From Deltaproteobacteria bacterium (GTDB taxonomy: Bacteria; Desulfobacterota; DSM-4660; Desulfatiglandales; HGW-15): a stretch of 10,701 nucleotides of DNA. The position numbers and the translations under genes were made by a program. The notes under the pieces were generated by a model. It saw nothing but the letters and a program-made list of their open reading frames with translations, was not told the origin of the DNA and searched no databases. Positions 1-7,137 of this stretch are shown piece by piece; the first letter of the stretch is position 1; each line of letters opens with the position of its first letter. The stretch covers positions 1 through 10,701 of the forward strand of contig JAIPEI010000086.1 in NCBI GenBank assembly GCA_021737245.1. Direction: 5' to 3'.

Positions 1-1616
1 AGCTGGCGGATGCGTTCAACCAGGTCCTCCTCTTTCTGCTGGAGACCCAGGAAAAGCTCCGCAAGAAGGCGCGCCTGGAGCTCCACGCGAGCGAGGATCG
101 CTATCGCAAGACCTTTGAGAGCGCGCCCTACTCCATCAGCATTTCAAGGCGGGAGGACGGATGCTTCTACCAGGTGAACGAGGCCTTCACCCGGCTCTCG
201 GGTTACTCGCGTGAGGAGGCCGTGGGACGCACCATCCACGATCTCCAGCTGATTCCCAATGAGGAAGAGAGGAGTCGTTTCCTGCGCGTCTTGCAGGAGC
301 AGGGCGAGGTCAATGATTTCGAGATCCAGTACCGCGCCAAGGACGGCCGCGTTCTCGACACCATGCTCTCGGTCCGCCCCCTGGCCTATGAAGGCGAGGA
401 ATGCCTCCTGGCGGTCGTAACCGACGTGACCGAGCGCAAGCGCGCCGAAGCTGAGAAGTCGCGGCTGGAACAGCAGCTGCGGCACTCCCAGAAAATGGAG
501 GCCGTGGGCACGCTTGCGGGCGGAATCGCCCACGACTTCAACAACCTGCTTCAGGCCGTCCAGGGTTACGCCGATCTCCTCCTGTTGAAGAAAGAAAATG
601 AGGACTTCGGGTGGGAAGAGCTGACCGAGATCTCCCAGGCCGCCAGGAAGGCGAGTGAGCTGACCCGCCAGCTCCTGACGTTCAGCCGGAAGGTGGAGAG
701 CAGAGCCCGCCCGCTGGACCTGAACCAGGAGGTCGGCCAGGTGAACAAGCTTCTCCAGCGAACCATCCCCAAGATGATCCGGATCGAGCTCGATCTCCAG
801 GACGATCTTCACACCGTGCATGCGGACCCGGCCCAGGTCGAGCAGGCCATGATGAACGTGGGGCTGAACGCCAGGGACGCCATGCCCGAGGGCGGGGTCC
901 TGCGCGTGACCACCCGGAACGTGACCCTGAGGCCCGGCGACCGCGGCTGCCCCGCTGAGCTGAAGCCCGGGGACTACGTCCTGATCACCCTTTCGGACAC
1001 CGGGTGCGGCATGGATCCGGAGATCCGGGAGCACATCTTCGAGCCGTTCTACACCACCAAGGAGACGGGAAAGGGAACCGGGCTCGGCCTATCCATGGTC
1101 TACGGGATCGTCAAGAACCACAACGGGGCCATTTACTGCGAGAGCATGCCGGATAAGGGGACCACGTTCGAGATCTACTTCCCCGCCGTCCCAAGAGAGT
1201 GTGCAAAACACGCCGTGGAGGCCGGGCCGGACGACCTGGTCGGCGGGCGGGAGACCATCCTGCTGGTGGACGACGAAAAGCCCGTTCGAGACCTGGCCAT
1301 CAGGGTGCTCACCCGCTTCGGCTACCGGGTTCTGGAGGTGCCGGACGGCGAGGCGGCGGTCCGCCTTTTCGAGGAAAAGCAGGGGACCATCGACCTGGTC
1401 ATCCTGGATCTCATCATGCCGGGCATGGGCGGCGAGCGATGCATGGAGCAGATCCTCGGAATCGACGAAAACGCGCGCATCCTGATCTCGAGCGGGTTTA
1501 CGCGGGACGGCCGCCCGCCGGTGGGGCCGCGCTACGGGGCCAGAGGATTCCTGACGAAACCCTATGACTCCGGCTGCATGCTGCGCGAGGTGCGAAGGAC
1601 GCTCGATGCCGCATAA
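1..1616 (+). CDS. Hybrid sensor histidine kinase (HAMP end-PAS-HisKA-HATPase-receiver), 5' truncated
   Basis: The reading frame is open from the window edge (first full codon at 3), so the N-terminus, probably with membrane segments and a sensor domain, lies outside. About 537 residues are visible. Residues 1-10 ([10 protein letters not shown]) look like the end of a HAMP domain, followed by a short coiled coil and a PAS domain at about 30-145 ending in the usual DVTERKRAE linker. The H-box is [10 protein letters not shown] with the phospho-accepting His at residue 177 (codon 531-533). The N-box Asn is at 289, the G1 box DTGCGM at 332-337, and GKGTGLGL follows. A C-terminal receiver starts at about 418 with the acidic pair in LVDDE, the phospho-Asp at about 469 (LDLIMPG) and the conserved Lys at about 519 (TKPY). 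There is no DNA-binding output, so phosphate probably passes to a separate protein. Signal and target are unknown. It runs in the same direction as the ATP synthase genes, but a 279-bp gap with its own promoter separates them. Confidence 0.93.
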   Translation, partial: LADAFNQVLLFLLETQEKLRKKARLELHASEDRYRKTFESAPYSISISRREDGCFYQVNEAFTRLSGYSREEAVGRTIHDLQLIPNEEERSRFLRVLQEQGEVNDFEIQYRAKDGRVLDTMLSVRPLAYEGEECLLAVVTDVTERKRAEAEKSRLEQQLRHSQKMEAVGTLAGGIAHDFNNLLQAVQGYADLLLLKKENEDFGWEELTEISQAARKASELTRQLLTFSRKVESRARPLDLNQEVGQVNKLLQRTIPKMIRIELDLQDDLHTVHADPAQVEQAMMNVGLNARDAMPEGGVLRVTTRNVTLRPGDRGCPAELKPGDYVLITLSDTGCGMDPEIREHIFEPFYTTKETGKGTGLGLSMVYGIVKNHNGAIYCESMPDKGTTFEIYFPAVPRECAKHAVEAGPDDLVGGRETILLVDDEKPVRDLAIRVLTRFGYRVLEVPDGEAAVRLFEEKQGTIDLVILDLIMPGMGGERCMEQILGIDENARILISSGFTRDGRPPVGPRYGARGFLTKPYDSGCMLREVRRTLDAA

Positions 1617-1624
1617 GGCTCAAC

Positions 1625-1677
1625 CCTGCAGGAAGGACCCCACGCCGTGACTTTCCGGTCATCCTTTTGGGTGCAGG
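1625..1677 (+). other. Possible RNA hairpin after the hybrid kinase
   Basis: Nested complementary arms follow the kinase stop codon: CCTGCA (1625-1630) with TGCAGG (1672-1677), AAGGA (1633-1637) with TCCTT (1662-1666), and TGAC (1648-1651) with GTCA (1658-1661). A bulge interrupts the stem and no T tract follows, so this is not a standard intrinsic terminator. It may be an mRNA 3' end structure, or chance in GC-rich DNA. Confidence 0.3.
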
Positions 1678-1791
1678 ACCTCCCGGCTCGTTGGGCACAT
1701 AGCCCCATCCTCGGCTGATCTTCAAACAAGCCATTGATATCTTTACTGATCAACTCCCATCCTTGAAATCTCGTCAGGATCGAGTTTTTCC

Positions 1792-1820
1792 TTTACAGCA
1801 AATGGGAATTGCGTTATATG
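1792..1820 (+). promoter_or_regulatory. Candidate sigma70-type promoter of the Fo operon
   Basis: TTTACA (1792-1797) and TATATG (1815-1820) are separated by 17 bp. They match the -35 consensus at 5 of 6 and the -10 consensus at 4 of 6 positions. They lie in a locally AT-rich stretch between GC-rich genes. Transcription would start near 1827, giving a leader of about 70 nt before the first Fo gene. This is the only convincing promoter in the 1617-1895 gap. Confidence 0.5.
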
Positions 1821-1895
1821 TTCCAATCTTCACAAGGGCCATGGACGGAGCCGGGAGCGCAAACCGCAGGCCGCTGAAGAAGAAGGGGACGCAGC

Positions 1896-2168
1896 ATCGT
1901 CTTCGATTTCAAGAAGCACGGCCACTGGTACGACGACATTGCCATCGTCAGTCAGCTAGGCCTGACCATGGCGGGCTCCATTCTGATGTGCCTGGCCATC
2001 GGCTACGGTCTCGACAAGTGGCTGGGCACGAAGGGACTGTTCACGATCGTGTTCATCATCCTCGGAATCATCGGGGGCGGCGTCACGGTGTATCGTCAGA
2101 TCATGAAGGTGCTCGACCCGAAGGAGGGCCGTCCATCCGAAGCGGAACGTGACAATGGAAGCGGTTAG
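1896..2168 (+). CDS. AtpZ/AtpI-like small membrane protein of the ATP synthase operon
   Basis: This is a short protein of the AtpZ / ATP synthase protein I (AtpQ-like) type, which usually opens Fo operons and is thought to help Fo assembly or Mg2+/Ca2+ supply. Two membrane helices are visible, at about residues 19-38 and 48-66, joined by the family-like stretch GYGLDKWLGTKGLFT. The tail is charged. The start is a problem. The family-like sequence (DDIAIVSQLGLTMAG) extends upstream of the first in-frame ATG at 1968. The frame is open back to a stop at 1875-1877, with no ATG, GTG or TTG in between. A purine-rich AAGAAGGGG (1880-1888) stands 7 nt before an ATC codon at 1896, which would give 90 residues, normal for the family. 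I therefore place the start at ATC, with ATG 1968 (66 residues) or a sequence error upstream as alternatives. The 3' end overlaps the next gene by 14-20 nt, which suggests translational coupling. Confidence 0.7.
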   Translation: MVFDFKKHGHWYDDIAIVSQLGLTMAGSILMCLAIGYGLDKWLGTKGLFTIVFIILGIIGGGVTVYRQIMKVLDPKEGRPSEAERDNGSG

Positions 2169-2538
2169 AACGATTCGGAAAAAGTACTGTTCTCAAGCCA
2201 TGGTGGCCGCCGTTGCGGGGGCTGTGCTCATGATCCTGGTCGGGGAAAAGGCCATCGGAAAAGGGCTGGTCCTGGGTACACTCTTCAGCGTCGTGAACTT
2301 CGTGCTCATGGCGCATTTCATCCCCCGCACCATGGCGGGCTCGAGGGCCATGTCGAGCGCCGCCGCCTTCGGCTCCATTCTTCTCCGCTTCGCACTGCTT
2401 GCCGTTCCCCTCGTCGTTTCCCTCAGGGTCGAATCCGTTCACATCATCGGCGTGGTCATCGGGCTCTTCATGGTCCAACTGACCCTGATGTTCGACCACT
2501 TCGTGCGGAGACGCTTCTCTTCCATCGGAAACACGTAG
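2149..2538 (+). CDS. atpI: ATP synthase subunit I-like membrane protein (AtpI family)
   Basis: A 129-residue hydrophobic protein with four probable membrane helices at about residues 16-33, 37-57, 72-91 and 95-114. Its length, four-helix pattern and position between the AtpZ-like gene and atpB fit the ATP-synt_I family, whose members assist c-ring assembly. Sequence in this family is poorly conserved, so the call rests mainly on topology and context. GTG at 2149 and ATG at 2155 are both possible starts, differing by two residues. Neither has a strong ribosome binding site, and the start lies inside the preceding gene. That fits translation by ribosomes finishing the upstream gene. The stop is followed by only 16 bp before atpB. 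Confidence 0.75.
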   Translation: MTMEAVRTIRKKYCSQAMVAAVAGAVLMILVGEKAIGKGLVLGTLFSVVNFVLMAHFIPRTMAGSRAMSSAAAFGSILLRFALLAVPLVVSLRVESVHIIGVVIGLFMVQLTLMFDHFVRRRFSSIGNT

Positions 2539-2554
2539 AAACGGGTTTCATACC

Positions 2555-3229
2555 ATGGACGAACTGACCCATCTGCCACAGATCACGATTGAACTGCTGG
2601 GACTCAACCTCGTCTTCAACACCGAGACCATCACCATGACCTGGATCGTCATGGGGATCATGATCGTGTTCGGGTTCCTGGCGACGAGAAACATCTCCCT
2701 GGTTCCCAACCCGTTCCAGGTGGTGGGAGAGCTGATCGTGGGCGCCTTCTGGGGGCTCACCAAGGACGCCCTGGACGAGGAGATGGCCCGGAAGTACTTT
2801 CCGCTGATCTGCACCCTGTTCCTGTTTCTCCTCATCGGGAACTGGCTTGGAACCTTTCCCCACCTGGGAGAGCCGACCAAGGATTTGAACACGCCCCTGG
2901 GTCTGGGGATTCTGGGCTTTGTCATCGCCCACTACTCGGGCATCCGGGCCAAAGGCTTCAAGGCATACGCCAAGGAGTACTTCGAGCCCATCTTCCTGAT
3001 GGCCCCGCTCAATGTGATCGGAGAGATCGCCAAGGTGGTGTCCATCTCGTTTCGTCTTTACGGCAACATCATGGGAGGGGCGATCATCGTTCTCGTGGTC
3101 TCGCACCTGGTCTACAGCCTGATCCTTCCTCCCTTCCTGCTCGCCTTTTTCAATCTGTTCATCGGTACGATCCAGGCATTCGTGTTTACCATGTTAACCC
3201 TTGTGTACATCTCTGTGCAGGTGAAGTAG
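2555..3229 (+). CDS. atpB: ATP synthase Fo subunit a
   Basis: The 224-residue stator subunit a forms the ion half-channels against the c ring. Hydrophobic segments occur at about 28-44, 82-100, 113-130, 145-165 and 172-220. The family signature is clear: SFRLYGN with the essential Arg at 167 (E. coli R210), Asn 171 (E. coli N214) and IQAFVF with Gln 207 (E. coli Q252). Counting from these anchors, the position of E. coli E219 is Ala 176 and that of H245 is Asn 200. Both polar residues important for the E. coli proton path are therefore absent, which fits a non-proton or differently built access channel. The protein is shorter than E. coli AtpB (271 residues), mostly at the N-terminus. The start has no evident Shine-Dalgarno sequence. 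The c subunit gene follows 4 bp after the stop. Confidence 0.96.
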   Translation: MDELTHLPQITIELLGLNLVFNTETITMTWIVMGIMIVFGFLATRNISLVPNPFQVVGELIVGAFWGLTKDALDEEMARKYFPLICTLFLFLLIGNWLGTFPHLGEPTKDLNTPLGLGILGFVIAHYSGIRAKGFKAYAKEYFEPIFLMAPLNVIGEIAKVVSISFRLYGNIMGGAIIVLVVSHLVYSLILPPFLLAFFNLFIGTIQAFVFTMLTLVYISVQVK

Positions 3230-3233
3230 CCCG

Positions 3234-4205
3234 ATGATTGATACTGCGACATTTGCGAGTGCGAGTTACTACGTTGGAGGAGGTCTGGCCATCGGGTTCG
3301 GCGCCATCGGTGCGGCCCTGGGGGAAGGGTACACGGCCGGTTTGGCCAGCGAGGCCCTGTCCCAGAAACCGGAGAGCGCCGGCGAGGTGGTGAAGAACAT
3401 GCTCGTGGGCCAGGCCATTGCGGAGTCCGCAGCCATCTTCGCCCTGGTGGTGGCGATCGTTCTGTTGTTCAGCCAGCCCGAAGTCGTCACGCCGCTGACG
3501 GCCTGGTCGGCCATCGGTGCAGGTCTCGCCATGGGGCTGTCGGCCATCGGCTCGGGCCTCGGATCGGGCATGCCGGGCGGGGCCGCGTGCCGCGGGCTCG
3601 TGCGCCAGCCGGGCAACCGGGGCAGGATCCAGACCACCATGCTCATCGGCTCGGCCGTGGCCCAGACACCGGCCATCTTCGGCATGGTGACGGCGTTCCT
3701 GCTCATCTTTCTGGATTTCTCCAGCATTCCCGCCTACCCGGGGTGGGCCGCCATGCTCGGCGCAGGCCTGGGAACCGGCCTCGCCGCCATCGGATCGGGC
3801 GTGGGGAACGGCTTCACGGCCGAGGAGGCCGTGGACGGCATCACGCGGAACCCGGAGGCGGCCAAGGACACAACGAGGCTCATGCTCATCGGCATGAGCG
3901 TGGGGCAGTCCACCACCATCTACGGCTTCCTTGTGAGCCTGCTGCTCATCTTCTTCGGGTTTGCAGAGGACACGAGCCTGAGCGCCGCCATGAAGCTCCT
4001 GGGCGCCGGCCTCTCGTCGGGGTTCGGAGGGATCGGCCCCGGCATCGGACTCGGGCTCGTGGCGGCCGGGGCCGTGAAGTGGGTCGCGCGGAACCAGGAG
4101 ACCACCGGGGTCCTGACGCGCACCATGCTCGTAGGGATGGCCGTGACCGAGTCGACGTCCATCTATGCATTGATCGTTTCTCTCTTGTTGATCGTTGTTT
4201 TTTAG
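3234..4205 (+). CDS. atpE: Four-hairpin ATP synthase c subunit, two of four ion sites lost
   Basis: Four consecutive copies of the c-subunit hairpin make one 323-residue protein with eight membrane helices: about residues 12-80, 91-160, 171-241 and 251-323. Normal bacterial c subunits have one hairpin of about 80 residues. Each copy has a Gly-rich first helix, a polar loop (SQKP, VRQP, TRNP, ARNQ) and a second helix. The helix-1 and helix-2 ion-site positions are exactly 33 residues apart in every copy, as in Ilyobacter tartaricus (Q32/E65). They read E31/E64, S111/Q144, N192/Q225 and L273/E306. Hairpins 2 and 3 thus lack the essential carboxylate and hairpins 1 and 4 keep it. The Gln codons are CAG at 3663-3665 and 3906-3908. 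The frame is intact and the loops are conserved, so this is not a decaying gene. Hairpin 4 most resembles the separate c subunit encoded next. The polypeptide would sit in the rotor ring and supply two ion sites per four hairpins. Confidence 0.95.
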   Translation: MIDTATFASASYYVGGGLAIGFGAIGAALGEGYTAGLASEALSQKPESAGEVVKNMLVGQAIAESAAIFALVVAIVLLFSQPEVVTPLTAWSAIGAGLAMGLSAIGSGLGSGMPGGAACRGLVRQPGNRGRIQTTMLIGSAVAQTPAIFGMVTAFLLIFLDFSSIPAYPGWAAMLGAGLGTGLAAIGSGVGNGFTAEEAVDGITRNPEAAKDTTRLMLIGMSVGQSTTIYGFLVSLLLIFFGFAEDTSLSAAMKLLGAGLSSGFGGIGPGIGLGLVAAGAVKWVARNQETTGVLTRTMLVGMAVTESTSIYALIVSLLLIVVF

Positions 4206-4223
4206 GATGGGAGCGTCCCATCC
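4205..4223 (+). other. Perfect RNA hairpin between the two c-subunit genes
   Basis: GGATGGGA (4205-4212) and TCCCATCC (4216-4223) are perfect inverted repeats with a 3-nt GCG loop. The hairpin begins on the last base of the four-hairpin c gene's stop codon. It ends 11 nt before the strong AGGAGG of the next gene. No T run follows at once (AACATTTTATT), so full termination is unlikely. Processing, mRNA stabilisation or partial attenuation are possible roles. Confidence 0.6.
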
Positions 4224-4234
4224 AACATTTTATT

Positions 4235-4497
<263 letters not shown>

Positions 4498-4545
4498 TCG
4501 ACGCTGTACGAACAGGTGCCGGGAATCGACCGGTGGTCCAGGTGC

Positions 4546-4601
4546 GCCGCAAAACGCGGCTTCCGCCCGCAGCGCCATGAGATTGAGGAGCGCCCGGGCG
4601 G
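4546..4601 (+). other. Two GC-rich RNA hairpins between the c and b' genes
   Basis: The 134-bp gap from 4498 to 4631 is the widest in the operon and holds two potential hairpins. The first pairs GCCGC (4546-4550) with GCGGC (4556-4560) around AAAAC. The second pairs CCGCCCG (4563-4569) with CGGGCGG (4595-4601) and extends inward with GCGC (4572-4575) pairing with GCGC (4590-4593), leaving a loop of 14 nt. No T tract follows. They could protect the 3' end of a processed c-subunit mRNA or reduce read-through into the b genes. I see no coding potential here. Confidence 0.5.
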
Positions 4602-4631
4602 AGAAATCGAACATCCGAACGGTGTCGGATC

Positions 4632-5063
4632 ATGATTAGCGTCAATGCAACGATCTTTATCCAGGTGATCCATTTCCTGCTGATGGTGTTCATTCTGAAC
4701 CGGCTCATGCTGCGCCCCGTCATGCGTCAGATCGACGGCCGCGAGGAGCACATCGTGCAGGCCAGGAAGGATGCCGAGGATCTGGCTGCCGAGGCGGAGC
4801 GGCTCGCCCGGGAGCGTGCGGATATGGAAAGAAACGCGCGCAAGGGGGCTGCGGGAGAGCGAACCGCTCTCAAGGAGGAGGCCTCGAGCGCGGCCGAGGC
4901 GATCTTCGAGGACACACGCAAGGAGGTCGCAGCCATTCGCGAACGGGCCGATCAGGAGATCCAGTCCCAGGTGGAGAAGGCCAAGGCGGCCCTGGATCAG
5001 GAGGTCGCCGTGCTCGCCGACGAGATCGCGGAGAAGATCGCCGGCAGGAGGGTGAATTCGTGA
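4632..5063 (+). CDS. atpF': ATP synthase Fo subunit b' (AtpF' type)
   Basis: A 143-residue peripheral-stalk protein. An N-terminal membrane helix lies at about residues 7-25, followed by LRPVMRQIDGREEHI, typical of b/b' proteins just outside the membrane. The rest is a long charged helix rich in Ala, Glu, Arg and Lys, with coiled-coil character. It has no signal peptide, unlike the following b subunit. With that partner it should form a b/b' heterodimer that links subunit a to the F1 head and resists rotation. ATG 4632 lacks a good Shine-Dalgarno sequence. The stop overlaps the next start by 4 nt (GTGA), which points to coupled, equimolar translation of the two stalk proteins. Confidence 0.92.
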   Translation: MISVNATIFIQVIHFLLMVFILNRLMLRPVMRQIDGREEHIVQARKDAEDLAAEAERLARERADMERNARKGAAGERTALKEEASSAAEAIFEDTRKEVAAIRERADQEIQSQVEKAKAALDQEVAVLADEIAEKIAGRRVNS

Positions 5064-5674
5064 GTTGTGCCGATGGAGTAAAGCGGGCGGCATGCGCCGT
5101 CCTCGTCCTCTCGGCGATCCTGCTCTGGGCGGGATCGGGCGACGCGCTTGCCGCCGAGGAGATCAGCGGGGGCCGGAAGCTGTACGACACCATCATGATG
5201 TGGGTCAACTTCGGCATCCTGGTCTTCTTCTTCATGAAGTATGGAAAGCCGGCTCTGATGAACTTCCTGACCGGGGAGCGGAACCGGATCCAGAAGACCC
5301 TCCACGAGATCGAGAAGGACGTCAACCTGTCCAAGATGCGCATGGAGGAGGAGTCGAAGAAGCTGGAGAACATTGACGACTACATCCAGCAGATCCGGGC
5401 GGACATCCTCGAGATGGGACGGATGGAGAAGGAGCGGATCGTCCAGGACGCCCGGCAAAGTGCGGAGCAGATGATCGAGAACGCCGGGAAGGAGTTCGCA
5501 GTCAAGCTGGAGGGCGCGACGCGGACCCTCAACGACGGTCTGGTGGACCAGGCCGTGGAGCAGGCGGGGGAGAAGCTCCGCAAGGCGTTCTCAGATCAGG
5601 ACAACGAGAAACAGATCACAGGTTTTATCGACCGGCTGGGCGGCGTGGAGAGCGAGGACGACCTGCGCCTCTGA
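5060..5674 (+). CDS. atpF: ATP synthase Fo subunit b with N-terminal signal-like segment
   Basis: A 204-residue peripheral-stalk subunit. The start is GTG at 5060, which overlaps the b' stop codon. Residues 8-32 (basic start, hydrophobic core, then GDALAAEE) look like a cleavable signal peptide. A second hydrophobic helix at about 44-60 (WVNFGILVFFFMKYGKP) is the usual b-subunit membrane anchor. The remainder is a long charged coiled coil to about residue 180. Signal-like N-termini on b are, from memory, common in deltaproteobacterial ATP synthases. In many operons the delta gene follows b, but here the operon ends: the stop at 5672-5674 is followed within 30 bp by an intrinsic terminator. 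The b/b' pair must therefore join an F1 head encoded elsewhere. Confidence 0.92.
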   Translation: MSCADGVKRAACAVLVLSAILLWAGSGDALAAEEISGGRKLYDTIMMWVNFGILVFFFMKYGKPALMNFLTGERNRIQKTLHEIEKDVNLSKMRMEEESKKLENIDDYIQQIRADILEMGRMEKERIVQDARQSAEQMIENAGKEFAVKLEGATRTLNDGLVDQAVEQAGEKLRKAFSDQDNEKQITGFIDRLGGVESEDDLRL

Positions 5675-5703
5675 CAGACGCCCCCAAGGCCCGGTCCCCA
5701 GGC

Positions 5704-5746
5704 ATCCCGTTCGAGCCCCACTCCGGGTTGGAACGGGATTTTTTTT
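5704..5746 (+). terminator. Intrinsic terminator of the Fo operon
   Basis: ATCCCGTTC (5704-5712) pairs perfectly with GAACGGGAT (5731-5739). An unbroken run of T runs from 5739 to 5746. A short CCC/GGG pairing may extend inside the 18-nt loop. The T run follows the stem on the + strand, so it ends transcription from the ATP synthase genes. It lies in the 77-bp gap before the convergent regulator gene. On the minus strand no T run follows the stem. Confidence 0.92.
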
Positions 5747-5751
5747 CGCCC

Positions 5752-7137
5752 TCACTCCCTCGGGATGCCGTACCGCTCCATCTTTTCATAGAGGGACTTG
5801 CGGGAGATGCCGAGCTGCTTGGCGGCCATGCTCTTGTTGCCGGCGCATTTCCGGAGGGTCGCGCGGATCAGCTCGGCCTCCATGTTTTTCAGCGTGACGC
5901 CCGTCTCGGGCAGATCCCCGATGAGGGCGCCTTCCTCGCGTTCCCTTTCCGCGCTCCCGTCCGTGCGCACGCTCTCCGGGAGGTCCTCGAGGGTGAGCAG
6001 GCCTCCCTTGCTCAGTATCACCGCCCGGGCGATGCAGTTCTTGAGCTCCCGCACGTTGCCCTTCCAGGAGTTCTCCAGGAGAAAGGCCATGGCGTCCGGC
6101 GTGATGCCCGTCACCGGCCGGTCGTATTGGCGGCCATAGTGCCGGATGTAGTGGTCCGTGAGCAGGGGGATGTCGTCCTGGCGCTCCCGGAGCGGGGGCA
6201 CCCGGATGGAGATCACCTCGATGCGATAGAGGAGGTCCCTCAGGAACCGGCCGTCCTCGATCATGGCCCTCAAATCCAGGTTGGTGGCGGCGATGATGCG
6301 GACATCCATCTGCCGGGACTCCACACCGCCCACGGGCTCGACCCGCTTTTCCTGGAGGAACCGGAGCAGCTTGCTCTGGAGCCTCCGGCTCATGTGCCCG
6401 ATCTCGTCCAGGAACAGGGTACCCTTGTTCGCTGCCTCCAGGCGGCCCTTCTTCTCCGTGACCGCACCGGTGAACGCGCCCTTGACATAGCCGAACAGCT
6501 CCGCTTCCAGCAGGCTCTCCGTGAGGGCGGCCGAGTTGATGCAGACCAGTGCCTCGTCCCGCCGCGGGCTCTCCAGATGGAGCGCCCGGGCCAGGAGCTC
6601 CTTCCCGGTCCCGGTCTCGCCGTAGATCATGACCGAGGCGTCGGTCCCGCCCACGGTGCGCACCATGTCGAAGATGTCCCTCATCTGCCGGCTCGCGCCG
6701 ATGATCCCGTGGAACGCGTTCTCCTCCCTGACCGCCTGCTGCAGGGTGGAGAGCTTTCTGGACGTCTCGAACTCGCGGATGGCCTTCTCCACCACGATGA
6801 CCAGCTCCTCGAAGTCCAGGGGCTTGATCAGGTAGTTCGTGACCCCGTCCCGCATGGCCTGAACCGCGGACTTCACCGTGCCGTACGCGGTCATGATGAT
6901 GAAGGGCGGCATCTCCCGCTTCTCCCGCATCCGGTGGAAGAGGGCGATGCCGTCCATGCCGGGAAGCTTGAGGTCTGAGAGGACCAGGTCCACGTCCTCA
7001 CGCTGCTCGAACAACCCGAGGGCCTCGCTGCCGCGGCCGGCCTGGAGGATCTCGTATCCCTCGTCCTTGAGAATGGCCGAGAGCACCTTCAGTGTGTTCT
7101 TCTGATCGTCCACGAGAAGAATGGTCTTCGCGCTCAC
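5752..7137 (-). CDS. NtrC-family sigma54-dependent response regulator
   Basis: The 461-residue transcription activator has the classical three-part build. The receiver (1-120) has the acidic pair D10-D11, phospho-Asp D55 in LSDLKLPG and Lys 105 in IKP. The AAA+ domain (about 143-375) has Walker A GETGTGKE (173-180), the sigma54-contacting GAFTGA (220-225), Walker B LFLDEIG (241-247) and arginine-finger region residues R300 and R305. A Fis-type helix-turn-helix occupies about 436-455 (AAKQLGISRKSLYEKMERYG). All key residues are intact, so it should open sigma54 promoters by ATP hydrolysis when phosphorylated. The start is GTG 7137, overlapping the kinase stop by 4 nt, so kinase and regulator are almost certainly cognate. 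A sigma54 promoter with two palindromes at the right edge of the window is a possible target. It converges on the Fo operon across a terminator, and nothing ties it to ATP synthase control. Confidence 0.96.
   Translation of the reverse strand: MSAKTILLVDDQKNTLKVLSAILKDEGYEILQAGRGSEALGLFEQREDVDLVLSDLKLPGMDGIALFHRMREKREMPPFIIMTAYGTVKSAVQAMRDGVTNYLIKPLDFEELVIVVEKAIREFETSRKLSTLQQAVREENAFHGIIGASRQMRDIFDMVRTVGGTDASVMIYGETGTGKELLARALHLESPRRDEALVCINSAALTESLLEAELFGYVKGAFTGAVTEKKGRLEAANKGTLFLDEIGHMSRRLQSKLLRFLQEKRVEPVGGVESRQMDVRIIAATNLDLRAMIEDGRFLRDLLYRIEVISIRVPPLRERQDDIPLLTDHYIRHYGRQYDRPVTGITPDAMAFLLENSWKGNVRELKNCIARAVILSKGGLLTLEDLPESVRTDGSAEREREEGALIGDLPETGVTLKNMEAELIRATLRKCAGNKSMAAKQLGISRKSLYEKMERYGIPRE

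Noticed and set aside
1700..1717. GGGCACATAGCCCC as a sigma54 promoter ahead of the Fo operon
   Set aside because: It has a GGGCAC-like -24 element, but no GC occurs at the required 10-bp distance and no TTGC element is present.
1763..2152. 129-residue open frame on the + strand overlapping the AtpZ-like gene
   Set aside because: Its second half is an out-of-frame reading of the AtpZ-like gene and its first half crosses the candidate promoter and leader. No membrane helix or family resemblance.
3234..4205. Tandem c hairpins as an assembly artefact or pseudogene array
   Set aside because: The four copies differ clearly from each other, keep one open frame, conserved loops and exact 33-residue site spacing. 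Collapse or duplication errors would give near-identical copies.
5728..6978. 416-residue open frame on the + strand opposite the NtrC-type regulator
   Set aside because: Antisense shadow of an intact regulator gene. It starts inside the terminator and has no motif or ribosome site.
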